Shown: positions 1-9,141, counted from the first letter of the stretch. The stretch is DNA of 64,000 bases from CAVRAW01 sp963716135 (GCA_963716135.1 OY970289.1:3596001-3660000), one strand, 5' to 3'. The notes: a model not told the origin generated them from the sequence alone. Numbers and translations are program-made.

Positions 1-542
1 TTCGCTGTTTGCTCGAGCACCTTGGCCTTGGGCATGATGAATGTCTGGCCGAAGTGATGATTGAAACTGGCGGCCAGGTCGCGGCAGACTTCGATGTGCT
101 GCACCTGGTCGGCGCCGACCGGCACGGTGTCGGAATCGTAGGCCAGGATGTCGGCGGCCATGAGCACCGGATAGGTGAACAATCCGGCGTCGGCCGGGAG
201 GCCTTTGGCGATTTTGTCTTTGTAGGCGTGGCAGCGTTCCAGCAGTCCCATTGGAGCGCCGGACATAAGGAGCCAACACAATTGGGTGACTTCGGGCACG
301 TCGGACTGAACGAACAGGATCGCCTTTTCCGGGTTGAGCCCAAGGGCGAGCAGGTCGATTGCCGCATCGAGCGTGAGCTGCCGCAATTGCTCGGGATCGC
401 GGATGGTCGTCAGCGCGTGCAGGTTGGCGATGAAGTAGTAGGCGGCGTCTTCATGCTGCAGATCGATGTATTGGCGGATCGCGCCGAAATAATTTCCCCA
501 GTGGAAGCGGCCGGTCGGTTGAATGCCGGAGAGGACGCGCAT
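1..542 (-). CDS. trpS: Tryptophan--tRNA ligase, C-terminus cut by window edge
   Basis: Class I aminoacyl-tRNA synthetase that charges tRNA-Trp. The minus strand from the ATG at 540-542 reads MRVLSGIQPTGRFHWGNYFG, the typical TrpRS N-terminus, with the HIGH-like element in the HWGN part. It continues with the family-typical ANLHALTTIRDPEQL, LWLLMSGAPMGLLERCHAYKDK-like and PVGADQVQHIEVCRDLA stretches. About 180 residues are present; the KMSKS half lies beyond position 1. A 14-bp tandem repeat sits directly 5' of the start. The similarly long plus-strand reading frame over this region is an antisense shadow. Confidence 0.95.
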   Translation of the reverse strand, partial: MRVLSGIQPTGRFHWGNYFGAIRQYIDLQHEDAAYYFIANLHALTTIRDPEQLRQLTLDAAIDLLALGLNPEKAILFVQSDVPEVTQLCWLLMSGAPMGLLERCHAYKDKIAKGLPADAGLFTYPVLMAADILAYDSDTVPVGADQVQHIEVCRDLAASFNHHFGQTFIMPKAKVLEQTA

Positions 543-552
543 AGGCGGGGGA

Positions 553-580
553 GTGAGTGGTGACGGGTGAGTGGTGACGG
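553..580. repeat. Tandem 14-mer (2 x 14 bp, heptamer-based) 5' of trpS
   Basis: GTGAGTGGTGACGG occurs twice back to back (553-566 and 567-580). Each 14-mer can be read as two diverged 7-bp units. It belongs to the class of short tandem repeats found in many gaps of this window. Confidence 0.8.
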
Positions 581-602
581 GTGCAGCTTACACCAGCGGG
601 GC

Positions 603-642
603 GCAAAAACAAACGCCGTGCGGCACGGGCCGGCACGGCGTT
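603..642 (-). terminator. Rho-independent terminator of the small lipoprotein gene
   Basis: A perfect 10-bp inverted repeat (612-621 with 633-642, AACGCCGTGC/GCACGGCGTT) is followed on the minus strand by TTTGTTTTTG. It lies about 30 nt downstream of the stop of the lipoprotein gene at 671-887 and before trpS. Confidence 0.75.
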
Positions 643-670
643 AAGACAGATTTCGATCGACGTGGTTCGA

Positions 671-887
671 CTACAAAATGCCGCCGTAGGTGCGATACGG
701 GGTCATGTTGGATGGCATGTCGAGGAACCAGATCCGCTCCCATTCATCGAGCGCTTGGCGCAGGTTTTCCGACGTGAACAGCAATTGCTGCGTTCGGCGC
801 GGGATCGGCCGAGTACATGGGGATCAGACAACCGATGGAGCTGGACAACATCAGTCCTGCCATCGTTGTCAGCAGTAGCCTGCGCAT
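671..887 (-). CDS. Small planctomycete lipoprotein, broken by a 1-nt frameshift
   Basis: The gene starts at ATG 887 with GAGGAAC about 10 nt upstream. It reads MRRLLLTTMAGLMLSSSIGC, a lipoprotein signal ending in a lipobox Cys at about residue 20, then LIPMYSADP. In that frame translation stops at about 47 residues. The next frame gives QLLFTSENLRQALDEWERIW followed by FLDMPSNMTPYRTYGGIL and a stop at 671. Removing one base from the GGG at 801-803 (CCC on the coding strand) joins the halves into a protein of about 71 residues. I recall similar short proteins with a WFLDxPxxMTPYRTxGG tail in planctomycetes; their function is unknown. The span of 217 bp (3n+1) fits one inserted base. Confidence 0.72.
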
Positions 888-1224
888 CGCACAGTTCCTC
901 CGTGAAAAATCGAGCGCCGCAATCCCTGCAGCTTTCGACAATGCACTGGCCTCTCGGCGTATGCGCGAATGCTCGCGCGACAGCGCCCAGCGGCAATTTG
1001 ACCAACCGATGAGATTTGGGGATAAGCTTCCGCACCAGCGAGCCGAAAGATGAGCCTGGGGCTTGCTGGCGGGGCGTAACGTTACCGATTCTTGGGACTT
1101 GCGCCGAGAGCAACTTGACCGTGCAAGCACTCTGCGGGCGAAGGTTTCACCCCGCGTCTGGGTTGCGGGATGACGTGTTTTGAGTATTGCGGGAGTCGAC
1201 CGATTCCAACGGCGACTTCGACCG
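888..1224. other. Intergenic, no gene seen
   Basis: This gap lies between the HU gene end and the lipoprotein start, both minus strand. Reading frames here lack start context and family-like sequence. A weak CCCGC...GCGGG hairpin near 1151-1169 could be the HU gene terminator, but no T-run follows it. Confidence 0.4.
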
Positions 1225-1614
1225 CTAGCTGCCGCCTTGCATGCCGTAAGCCGATGGAGCAGCGGAACTTTGGGCGACTGGCGCCGATCCGCTTGGCGGC
1301 TGCGCTACCTTGGCTCGTGCCTCGGCCGCCTGGCGTTCCAACTGCCGCACCTTTTCTTCCATCTCTTTGCCGGGCTTGAACGTCACTACAAACTTCTCCG
1401 GCACAAAGACTTTCGCGCGAGTGCGCGGGTTGCGAGCCTTGCGGGCTGCCCGCTGCTTAACCTCGAAAACGCCGAAGTTCCGCAGTTCTATGCGGCGCTC
1501 TTCCACAAGAGTTTCGACGATAGCGTCGAAGGTCTTTTGAACAATTTCCTTGGTCTTTAGCTGCGTCAGCCCGATTTCCTCGGAAATGGTTTTGACGATC
1601 TCTTTCTTGGTCAC
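1225..1614 (-). CDS. HU/IHF-family DNA-binding protein with extended C-terminal tail
   Basis: Nucleoid-associated protein that binds and bends DNA as a dimer. Residues 1-95 match the HU fold: MTKKEIVKTISEEIGLTQL, then RRIELRNFGVFEVKQR and the DNA-binding arm ARNPRTRAKVFVPEKFVVTF, then KPGKEMEEKV. A canonical HU is about 90 residues; this one is 129, with an added tail rich in Ala, Gln, Pro and Ser. The start is GTG at 1614 with TAGGAG 8-9 nt upstream. A good sigma-70-type promoter lies about 77 nt upstream. HU versus IHF cannot be decided from sequence alone. Confidence 0.93.
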   Translation of the reverse strand: MTKKEIVKTISEEIGLTQLKTKEIVQKTFDAIVETLVEERRIELRNFGVFEVKQRAARKARNPRTRAKVFVPEKFVVTFKPGKEMEEKVRQLERQAAEARAKVAQPPSGSAPVAQSSAAPSAYGMQGGS

Positions 1615-2068
1615 GGCGGCGATCTCCTACGAGCGAGACACAAATTCGAACGGAAATTGGATGCCGTTCGGGCGATCTCTATCACGCTCAAGTGTAGGTG
1701 GCATAAGAACTAGTGTCAAGCTCTGTTGTCGCAAGTACAATCCCTGCGACGAGCGTTTTGCCGCCTTTGAGCGTGGCGTATCGGTCGAAATCGACCGGCC
1801 GCGAAACACGCTAACTTCAAATTGCCAAAGAGCTTAGTGCGATGGACGGACGGCAGAAGCGGGCTTGCTACCGTAAGTTGTTGCAAATAAACAACTAACG
1901 ATTTCCATCCCATCGCCGTCGACGATCGCAGCCGAGGCGAAACGGACCGCTTGCGCTAGCACGTTTCATCGGCTAATCACTACTAATCGGCTTCCCAACC
2001 GGCAAACTTTACCCAAGCGGAAGAATCGGCAAGGCGCGTGGGCAGTGGACCGGTGTCGGCGGTACCAG
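1615..2068. other. Intergenic upstream of the HU gene
   Basis: Apart from the promoter at 1691-1719 I see no gene. Short frames here have no recognisable content. The gap separates the HU gene from the preceding minus-strand CxxCxxCC gene. Confidence 0.4.
1691..1719 (-). promoter_or_regulatory. Sigma-70-like promoter of the HU gene
   Basis: On the minus strand TTGACA (1719-1714) is followed by a 17-nt spacer and TACACT (1696-1691, 4 of 6 to TATAAT). It points at the GTG start at 1614. Confidence 0.6.
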
Positions 2069-2485
2069 CTAGATCTCAATGACCGACGATTGAGCCAAGA
2101 CTTCTTCGACGCTGTAGAGCTTCCCTTGACCGCTTCCCGGGCAGGCCTGGCAAGTTTCTTTCCATGTTTCGGGAGTCGAGATGTTGGAATCCCAGAAGGG
2201 CCAGGTGCGGCACTGCCGCGGACGAAATTCGTAGACGGTGCACTTGCGAGAGCGGCCGTCGAAGAAGACGCAATCGCCGTTTTCAAATTCGATCAGGCTT
2301 TTGCGGGAGCCGATTTGGCGGACGTATTGATTCTCGAAGGCTTCGATCGACAAGCCGAAGTGCTTGGCCAGCGCGGCAATCTCTTCAGGACTCACCCACA
2401 CGTAGCCCGGCGCGCCCGTGCAGCAATCGCCGCATTGCGTGCATTTGAATCGGAGGCCGTCTTTGAACCAGGGTCCGTGGGGCAT
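2069..2485 (-). CDS. YkgJ-family cysteine cluster protein
   Basis: A 138-residue protein of the CxxCxxCC family (PF03692), thought to bind Zn or an Fe-S centre. The N-terminus carries CTQCGDCC at about residues 15-22, followed by GAPGYVWVSPEEI, a middle segment GDCVFFDGRSRKCTVYEFRP and RQCRTWPFW. Cys are spaced as in the family. The biochemical role of the family is not established. It starts directly after a purine/pyrimidine tract and lies upstream of a cysteine desulfurase on the same strand, about 50 nt away, so they may be co-transcribed. Confidence 0.85.
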   Translation of the reverse strand: MPHGPWFKDGLRFKCTQCGDCCTGAPGYVWVSPEEIAALAKHFGLSIEAFENQYVRQIGSRKSLIEFENGDCVFFDGRSRKCTVYEFRPRQCRTWPFWDSNISTPETWKETCQACPGSGQGKLYSVEEVLAQSSVIEI

Positions 2486-2495
2486 GGGAGCAACA

Positions 2496-2528
2496 GGAGG
2501 AGAAGGGGAGAAAAAGAGAGGGGGAGAA
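2496..2528. repeat. Polypurine tract with GGAGA-type repeats
   Basis: A stretch made almost only of A and G (AGGAGGAGAAGGGGAG and similar). It lies between the cysteine desulfurase end and the CxxCxxCC gene start and resembles the other short tandem repeat gaps in composition. Confidence 0.6.
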
Positions 2529-2534
2529 TTGAAG

Positions 2535-3693
2535 TTACGCTTGGGTGGTGATTTCCGATACTGCGGTGATGGCGGCGTCGATATCGCTGGTGGTGTTGAA
2601 AGGGCCGACGCTGAAGCGCACGGTGCCGCCGCTTTCGCTTGTGCCCAGGGCTCGGTGCATCAAGGGGGCACAGTGCAATCCGGCCCGCACCTGCACGCCG
2701 AACGAGGCATCCAAAAGCGCCGCCGCTTCTTGGGGATCATAGCCCTCGATCGCGATACTGACAACTCCGACGCTCGAAGTGCTCGGTTTCGCTGCGTAGA
2801 TTCGCATGCCAGGAATCGATCGGAGACCATTCCGCAGCCGATCGGCCAACTGTTGTTCGTGTTCAAAGATTTTTGATATTCCCTGGCTTTCAATCCAGCG
2901 TAGCGCCGCGGCCAAGCCGATGAGACCCGGCACATTGTGATTGCCGGCTTCGAATTTATCGGGCAAGGTGTCAGGCTGACGATCTTCGTCGCTGCGTGTT
3001 CCGGTGCCTCCCTGCCGCAGGCTATGCAGTTGGCTTTCCAAACCTGGCCGGATGTAGAGCATTCCGGTGCCAAGCGGGCCCAGCAGACCTTTATGGCCAG
3101 GCGCGGCGAGGAAATCGGCGTCCATCACGTTGACGGAAATCGGCACGTGACCCAGCGATTGGGCGGCATCGACCAGGAATCGCGCGCCATGTTGTTGCGC
3201 AAGTCGCCCGATTGCGGCGACCGGCTGGATGGCGCCAGTGACGTTCGAGGCGTGCAGCATGGCGACCAGTCGCGTGTTGGGCCGCAGGGCGCGGCGGACG
3301 TCGTCGGGATCCACCAGGCCAGCGGCATCGAATTGCACGCGGGTCACCTCCACCTGGCCGTGTTCTTCCAGTTGGCGCAGAGGCGCAAAACGGAGTTGTG
3401 ATCGGCCCAGGTGCAGATGGCGTGGTCGCCGGCGTGCAGCAGTCCGTGAATCGCCAGATTCAGCGCTTCGGTGCCATTGGACATGAAGATGATTTGACTG
3501 GCGTCAGTAGCGCCAATCAACCGCGCTACCGCCGCGCGGGCAGACTGGATGGTGCGCTCCACCTCGGCGGCTTCTCGATAGGCGCTTCGCCCGGCCGGCA
3601 CCCGTTTTCGCGCAGGTATTTGTCCACGGCGTCATAGACGGCGGGCGGCTTAGGCCAACTGGTCGCGGCATTGTCGAGATAGATGCGTCGCAT
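2535..3693 (-). CDS. Cysteine desulfurase / class V aminotransferase, two frameshifts
   Basis: PLP enzyme of the SufS/NifS type that releases sulfur from cysteine. It starts MRRIYLDNAATSWPKPPAVY at 3693. The frame then shifts near 3605 (RENGC... into GRSAYREAAEVERTI) and again near 3360 (DHNSVLR... into LRQLEEHGQVEVTRV). Each shift is repaired by adding one base in a G or C run, giving about 386 residues. The C-terminal two thirds are intact: DFLAAPGHKGLLGPLGTGML holds the PLP lysine, and the catalytic-loop segment GVQVRAGLHCAPLMHR holds a Cys. The neighbouring moaA, moaE and moaD suggest it may supply sulfur for the MoaD thiocarboxylate. That link is inferred from context. Confidence 0.88.
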
Positions 3694-3730
3694 GAAAAAG
3701 CAGAAGGCAGAAAGCAGAAGGCAGAAGCAG
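3694..3730. repeat. Heptamer short tandem repeat (GCAGAAG/GGCAGAA family)
   Basis: AAGCAGAAGGCAGAAAGCAG and further copies fill nearly the entire gap between the cysteine desulfurase start and the moaA stop. The period is 7 bp. Confidence 0.8.
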
Positions 3731-3737
3731 ACGTTGG

Positions 3738-4722
3738 CTAGCCGCCGATCTGGTACATGGCGCGCTCGGGTCGGACGAAATCGGGCGTGTCGATGCCGTG
3801 GCCGGCTTTTTTGGCGCCGACGCACGACTTGACGAGGGTGGCGATGTCCTCGTCGCTGCCGTCGCCGCGCAGCAGCGCGCGGGCATCCCATTCGACGGTC
3901 GAAAACAGACAATTGCGCACCTGGCCTTCGGCCGTGAGGCGCAGGCGGTTGCAATTGCCGCAGAACGGCTCGGTCACGGGATTAATGAATCCGATGCGGC
4001 CGCCGCCGTCGGTGTAGCGAAAATCGGTGGCGGGCTGGCTGGGATCTTCGACCGGCAGCGGCTCCAGCGCGCCCACTTCTTGGTGGATGAGTTCGCGCAC
4101 TTCGATGCCAGAGAGCACCTGGTCGTGCTGCCAATGATGTTCCGCATCCAGCGGCATGTATTCGATGAAGCGAAGTTCCAGATGGTTTTCGCGCGAATCG
4201 AGCCAGCGGCACGATTTCCTCTTCAGTGATGCCGCGAATCGACACGGCGTTCAGGCGAATCTTGCGGAAGCCGACGCTTTGTGCCGCGGAGATGCCATCC
4301 AGCACGCGCGGCAAGCCTTTTCGCCGGGCAATGCGCTCGAACGTTTCCTCCGAGAGCGCATCGAGGCTGACATTCAGGCGGTGCAAGCCGGCAGCTTTGA
4401 GCGCCGCCGCCTGGTCCGCGAGCAAGATGCCGTTGGTCGTCAGCGCAATGTCGCGGATGGCGGGCACGGCAGCCAGCATGCGCACCAAAACGTGCAGATC
4501 GCTGCGCACCAGGGGCTCGCCGCCGGTCAGCCGGATTTTGTCGACCCCTAGCCGCGCTACGACATGCACAAAGCGAGCAATTTCCTCGAATGAGAGCAAC
4601 TCGCGCCGCGGCAGAAATCGCACGTCTTCGATCGGCATGCAGTAGAAGCAGCGGATATTGCAGCGATCGGTGACGCTGATCCGCAAGCTGTTGTGCACCC
4701 GGCCAAAGGAATCGACGAGCAT
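3738..4722 (-). CDS. moaA: GTP 3',8-cyclase MoaA, one frameshift
   Basis: Radical SAM enzyme of the first step of molybdopterin synthesis, turning GTP into 3',8-cyclo-H2GTP. Residues 21-28 are CNIRCFYC, the SAM-cluster motif, within RISVTDRCNIRCFYCMP. KIRLTGGEPLVRSDL and ALTTNGILLADQA follow. After LARFA near 4190-4215 the frame changes and resumes as ENHLELRFIEYMPLDAEHHW. The C-terminal cluster motif FCGNCNRLRLTAEGQVRNCL is intact, and the protein ends in GG as MoaA should. Length is about 328 residues, as expected. It belongs to the run moaD-moaE-moaA-cysteine desulfurase. Confidence 0.92.
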
Positions 4723-4734
4723 GGAAATTAACTA

Positions 4735-4807
4735 TGAACTGTGAACAATGAGCAGTGAACTGCAAACACGATTCTATTCTGCCTTCTGCATTCTGCCTTC
4801 TGCCTTA
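4735..4807. repeat. Two short tandem repeat families between moaE and moaA
   Basis: TGAACTG, TGAACAA, TGAGCAG, TGAACTG are four consecutive 7-bp units at 4735-4762. A second family, ATTCTGCCTTCTGC, follows at about 4776-4807 and overlaps the last codons of moaE. Confidence 0.8.
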
Positions 4808-5211
4808 GGATGTACCCATTCGGTTGTGCCGTCGGCCCAGTTTTCGCGCTTCCAAATGGGCACGTCTTGCTTGATGGTGTCGATCAGCCAGCGGCCGGCG
4901 GTGAAAGCGTCGTCACGATGCGGCGAGCTGACTGCCACTGCCACGCTGATCTCGCCAAGCTCCAAATGGCCCAAACGGTGAACCACGCAGCATTCTACCA
5001 GCGGCCAACGGCGGCGGGCCTGAGATTCCAATTCAGCCAGCCCTTGCTCGGCCATTTCCGGGTAGCATTCGTAATCCAACGATTCGGTTTGCCGGCCATC
5101 GGTCGTTTCCCGCGCCGTGCCGAGGAACAACACCACCGCTCCGGCCGACGGGGATTGCACACGGTCGAGCAGGGCGGCGACGTCGATGGGTTGATCGGTG
5201 AGCTTAATCAT
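4774..5211 (-). CDS. moaE: Molybdopterin synthase catalytic subunit MoaE
   Basis: Large subunit of molybdopterin synthase, which inserts sulfur from MoaD thiocarboxylate into cPMP. The 145-residue protein has GAVVLFLGTARETTDGRQTE, LDYECYPEMAEQGLAELE, AVAVSSPHRDDAFTAGRWLI and DTIKQDVPIWKREN with the catalytic Lys region. The last nine residues (AEGRMQKAE) are encoded by the GCAGAAG tandem repeat, so the repeat has supplied or replaced the natural C-terminus. moaD ends 14 nt upstream. Confidence 0.94.
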   Translation of the reverse strand: MIKLTDQPIDVAALLDRVQSPSAGAVVLFLGTARETTDGRQTESLDYECYPEMAEQGLAELESQARRRWPLVECCVVHRLGHLELGEISVAVAVSSPHRDDAFTAGRWLIDTIKQDVPIWKRENWADGTTEWVHPKAEGRMQKAE

Positions 5212-5225
5212 GGACTGAATTTATT

Positions 5226-5471
5226 TTATCCGCCGCTGGGCGGAGGAATACAAGCGACTTCGGCCCCGGCCGGAATGGACGTGGCGTCGTCGGCGTATTG
5301 AGCGTTGACTGAAAACCGTAATTGCGGGCCGAATTGAGCCAGCCCGGGGAGCGATTTCAGCATGGCGCGCCGCAGGTCGGCCACCGAGGGACGATCGGGA
5401 AGTTCGACCTCCACCGAATCGGCGCCGGCCCATTGGCGAACCACGGCGAAGAGGCGAACGGTGACTTGCAT
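5226..5471 (-). CDS. moaD: Molybdopterin synthase sulfur carrier subunit MoaD
   Basis: Small ubiquitin-fold sulfur carrier of 81 residues. It starts MQVTVRLFAVVRQWAGAD and ends ACIPPPSGG. The terminal Gly-Gly is required for adenylation and thiocarboxylation. The gene is followed at short distance by moaE on the same strand, the common pairing. An 8-bp tandem repeat lies just upstream of the start. Confidence 0.92.
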   Translation of the reverse strand: MQVTVRLFAVVRQWAGADSVEVELPDRPSVADLRRAMLKSLPGLAQFGPQLRFSVNAQYADDATSIPAGAEVACIPPPSGG

Positions 5472-5472
5472 G

Positions 5473-5507
5473 AAAAGGTGAAGAGGTGAAGAGGTGAAAA
5501 GGTGAAG
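5473..5507. repeat. Four tandem 8-mers (AAAAGGTG/AAGAGGTG)
   Basis: AAAAGGTG, AAGAGGTG, AAGAGGTG and AAAAGGTG run consecutively from 5473 to 5504, between the moaD start and the FAD oxidoreductase stop. Confidence 0.8.
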
Positions 5508-5547
5508 GAATGGGAAAACAGTACTTTTCGATATTTGAGCTTTCGAC

Positions 5548-8500
5548 CTAGGTCACCACCAACTCTTCGCTGCGGGCGGTAAGGCGATCCGCGGCCTCGG
5601 GCATCAGCCCGTAGGATAGCGCCAATAGCTTCAGCGGATGGATCGTGGGCTTGGTGGCGCCTTGCTCCATCTGAATTTTGCAAGCGCTGCATTCGGTCAC
5701 GCCGGCTTGGAGGGCCGGGTCGCGCAGCCGCGTGATCACATTCCATCCGGCGCGAAGGCTGGTGCGGTAGTTTTCCCGTTTCAATCCCCATAGGCCGGCC
5801 ATGCCGCAGCAGCCGCGTTCGATTCGATGCAGACCCAGACCGGGGATCAGGCGCAAGAGATTTTCACCGGGCGAACCGATTTGCAAAGCTCGAATGTGGC
5901 AAGGCTGATGATAGCCCAAAATCGTGTTGAGCGGCTGCAGATTGAGTTGCAATTTTCCCTGGCGATGCAGTTGCCACAGATAATCGCAAGCTTCGCTGGT
6001 GTTGGCGGCCACGGCGCGGGCATCGTCGTCGTCCAGCAGGTGCAGATATTCGTGCGTCAGGCACAACACGCTAGAGGGCTCGGTCGCCACGATGTGGTAG
6101 CCTTGGCGCACGGCTTCGGCCAGCAGATGCACGTTGTGCACGGCCAAACGGCGGGCGGCCGTCAGCGCGCCCATCGTAATCAGGCCCATGCCGCCGGGTT
6201 TCTGATCGGGATGGACGTACACGGCCACGCCGTTGTGTTCCATCACGGCCACCAGGGCGTCGGCCAATTGCGGATCGTGATAGTTGGCGTAGGTGTCGAC
6301 GAAGTACAGCACCTTGCGGCCGCTGCGGCGAGTCGGGCGGGTAAGGCGGCGCCGCACAGCGCGGCGCATGAAATTCCGCGCGGCGAATCGCGGCAACTTG
6401 CGCCCCTGGGCGATGCCCAAAGTTTTTTCCAGCACCCAGCGCGCCACGCGATTGTGCAAAGCCCAGTTCGACAGCGGGGCCAGCGCGCTGACCCAGCGCG
6501 CTGAGCCGATCGAAACGACCCAGGAGCCAATCGCTGGGGCGCACGCCGTTGGCATCGACGTACATCGCCTTGGCCTCGATCATCAGCTTGGGGATATCGA
6601 CCGAGGCTGGGCATTCCAGGCGGCACTGGTGGCAATTGACGCACAGATCGGCCACGGCCTTGAATTCATCCAGCGCCACGGTGCTGGGATCGAGCTGTCC
6701 CTCGAACACCGCGCGCAGCAGATTAGCTTTGGCGCGCGGCGAAGCCTCTTCGAGCGGCGCAACACGGAAGATGGGACACATTCGCACGTCGGGCAGTTGC
6801 GAACGGCACGCCCCGCAACCATTGCAACGCTCGGCCTCCAGGCTCAGTTGCGCCTGGCTCCAATTCAAATGCAGCGCAACGGGAATGGAAGCCGGCGCCG
6901 CGGAGGGGAGGGGAGCGAAGGTTTCGGCGGCGGGCATTTCGGTCTGCGGCGTTGGCGCCTCGCCGGTGGGACGCAACGGACGCAGATTGTCGGTCACACG
7001 TTGCGGAGTGTCCACCACAATCTTCCCAGGATTCAGAATGTTCAGCGGATCGAACAGCGTCTTGACCTGCTGGAACACGTCGTACAGCGGCCCGTATTGC
7101 TGCCGCACAAAGGGCGTACGGCTGAGGCCATCGCCGTGCTCGCCGCTGATGGTGCCGCCAAGTTCGAAAATATCGGCGTAGAGATCGTCGGCCAGCGCGG
7201 CCATTTTTCGCACGTCGTCCGGATTGGCCAGATCGAGAAACGGGCGAATGTGCAATTGCCCATGACCGACGTGGCCGTACAGCGAAGCGGTGATCTGGTG
7301 GCGTTTGAGCGTATTTTGCATGCGCACCAGGAAATCGGGCAAGATGTCGGGCGCGACCGCCACATCCTCCACGATGGGCACGGGCCGGCTGGTGCCCCGA
7401 AGTCGGTGCAACGTGGGCACCACGCGCTCCGCGAGTTGCCAGAACGTTTGGACGTCGGCGGGATCGATCGCTTGGCGTGACTCGAAGGCCAGATGTTTCT
7501 TGCGGCAAATACGATCGATCGTTTGCGAGACCTTGTTGCGCACCAAAACCGCGTCGTCGCCGGCGTGTTCCACCAGGAGCAAGGCTTCGGTATCGGGAGG
7601 GATCAGCGCGTCGAATTCAGGATTGGTTTCGCGGGCCAGGCTCAGATGGCGGCGATCCAGCAGGTCGCACGCGCCGGGCTTGAAGGCGAGAATCTCCGGC
7701 ACCGCCTGGGCCGCGCTTTCCAACCGATCGAACAGCAGCATGGCGACGCCCCGATGCCGCGGCAGCGGTTGCGTGGCCAGCGTGGCTTCGGTGATGAGGG
7801 CCAGCGTGCCTTCGGATCCGCACATCAAGTGAGGCACGTGGACATACGATTCGCCCACCACGTCGGTCAACTGATAGCCGCAGCGATTCAAAAGCGAGCG
7901 CGGCTGATGCTTCGCGATCAGCGCCGATTCGCGCCACAATATTTCGCGCAGCCGGCCGATCAAATCGTGCCGGTGCTGGTGGAGCGCGTCGGCGGCGTTG
8001 GGATTGCCGTTTGTCGGTTGGCCATTGCCCGACGGCGGCCAAGGCTCTCGTCCCAATTCCATCACGGTGCCGTCGGCCAAGACCAGTTGCAGGCTTTCGA
8101 CGTGCCGCCGCACCGATCCGTACTGCAGCCAGTTGCTGCCCGAACCGTCGATGGCGATCATGCTGCCGATCGTGGTGACGTTCGTATTGGCGGGATTAGG
8201 TCCGAACGTGCGGCCGCGCGTGGCGAGGTGTTGGTTCAACAGAGCATGTACGACGCCGGGCTGAACGCGCACCGAGTCGTCGCCGGTGCGCACGATGCGG
8301 TGCATCGACTTGGAGAAATCGACGATCAAGCCGCGCCCCAGCGATTCGCCGGCCAGGCCGGTGCCGGCGCCGCGCGGATGAATGGGAATGCGCTTCTCCG
8401 CGGCATATTTGACGACGGTGGCGACGTCGGCCGTATTGCGCGGGCGCACGACGCCCAGCGGCTTGATCTGGTAGACGCTGGCGTCGCTGGCGAACAACTC

Positions 8501-8581
8501 CAGGAAGAGGTCGTCGCACCGAACGTCGCCGGCCACCAGTCCGCGCAAGTCGTCCTGAATTCGTTGGCGTTCGGGATCCAT
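5548..8581 (-). CDS. GlcD/GlcF-type FAD plus (Fe-S) oxidoreductase, one frameshift
   Basis: A 1010-residue fusion of a flavin dehydrogenase (glycolate or D-lactate type) with an Fe-S subunit. Residues about 40-270 form the FAD-binding PCMH domain (RGAGTGLAGESLGRGLIVDF; FGPNPANTNVTTIGSMIAID). Residues about 280-540 are the FAD-oxidase C domain (SLYGHVGHGQLHIRPFLDL; GTISGEHGDGLSRTPFV). Residues about 585-660 carry two ferredoxin motifs (CNGCGAC...CP and CVNCHQCRLECP). The C-terminal CCG-type domain shows GYHQPCHIRAL and ERGCCGMAGLWGLKREN. The frame shifts at the CCC of 6492-6494; removing one base joins LSAL to VSALAPLSNW. Total length is 3n+1. The substrate is not predictable; D-lactate or glycolate type is likely. 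Confidence 0.9.
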
Positions 8582-8594
8582 GGTGCGGCAGGGA

Positions 8595-8677
8595 GAGTCA
8601 GGGGTCAGGATTCAGGGATCAAGAAGCAACGCCGGTCGTGGAATCTTGACTCCTGACGCCTGATTCCTGATTCCTGA
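8595..8677. repeat. Inverted pair of heptamer repeats (GAGTCAG / CTGATTC)
   Basis: GAGTCAG, GGGTCAG, GATTCAG and GGATCAA (8595-8622) face CTCCTGA, CGCCTGA, TTCCTGA and TTCCTGA (8650-8677). The two arrays are complementary in sense and could fold into a hairpin. The second array encodes part of the tail of the zinc-ribbon protein. Confidence 0.78.
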
Positions 8678-9134
8678 TTCCCGCCAGCCGAATTTTCTGC
8701 TGGCGATGGCGTTCGTGGGTTTCCAAATTGAACGAGCCGTGCCGATCGATGTCGGCGGCGCCGCGGTACATCGCCCCGCAGCGATAACACATCAGCGCAT
8801 TGGGCACGACGGCGTACAACAACACGTCGACCAGGGCCGTGGCGAACAAAATGCCGAACGTCCAATACAACTGGCTGTACGCCCAAGCGACGCAACTGCC
8901 TACTAGCCCAATCGTGACCAAAGCGACTCCCAGCCGCTGCGGAAAATCTTTGCGCACGAACAGGTCAGAGCTGGGGCAGGCCAGGCAGCGATGCACGTGG
9001 CACTGGTTGTCGATCGCGCCTGCAGGTACATGCAGATGCTGGCCGCAGTGCTTGCAGCAAAGGGCGGTTTCGCCGGGCGAAAACTCGGTTCGGTTGGCCG
9101 CCTCGCATTTCGGGCAGGCAAACGTGATGTTCAT
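8619..9134 (-). CDS. Zinc-ribbon protein with two membrane segments
   Basis: A 171-residue protein of unknown function. It shows CPKC (about residue 8) with CKHC (about 27), CLAC near 50, two hydrophobic segments at about 70-112 (LGVALVTIGLVGSCVAWAY; FGILFATALVDVLLYAVV), then CYRC near 115. The paired CxxC knuckles suggest Zn binding on both sides of a membrane anchor. The C-terminus (GIRNQESGVRSQDS) is encoded by the CTGATTC tandem repeat and is unlikely to be conserved. It lies 7 nt downstream of a multi-pass membrane protein gene on the same strand. Confidence 0.7.
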   Translation of the reverse strand: MNITFACPKCEAANRTEFSPGETALCCKHCGQHLHVPAGAIDNQCHVHRCLACPSSDLFVRKDFPQRLGVALVTIGLVGSCVAWAYSQLYWTFGILFATALVDVLLYAVVPNALMCYRCGAMYRGAADIDRHGSFNLETHERHRQQKIRLAGIRNQESGVRSQDSTTGVAS

Positions 9135-9141
9135 CCATTCA

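Noticed and set aside
9..563. Plus-strand frame of 184 codons opposite trpS
   Set aside because: It is antisense to an unmistakable TrpRS and shows no family-like sequence.
3694..3730. CRISPR-like array
   Set aside because: Units are only 7 bp with no spacers and no cas genes; these are short tandem repeats.
5827..8656. Long plus-strand frames opposite the FAD oxidoreductase (up to 395 codons)
   Set aside because: They are GC-rich shadow frames with His/Gln/Arg-heavy composition and no motif.
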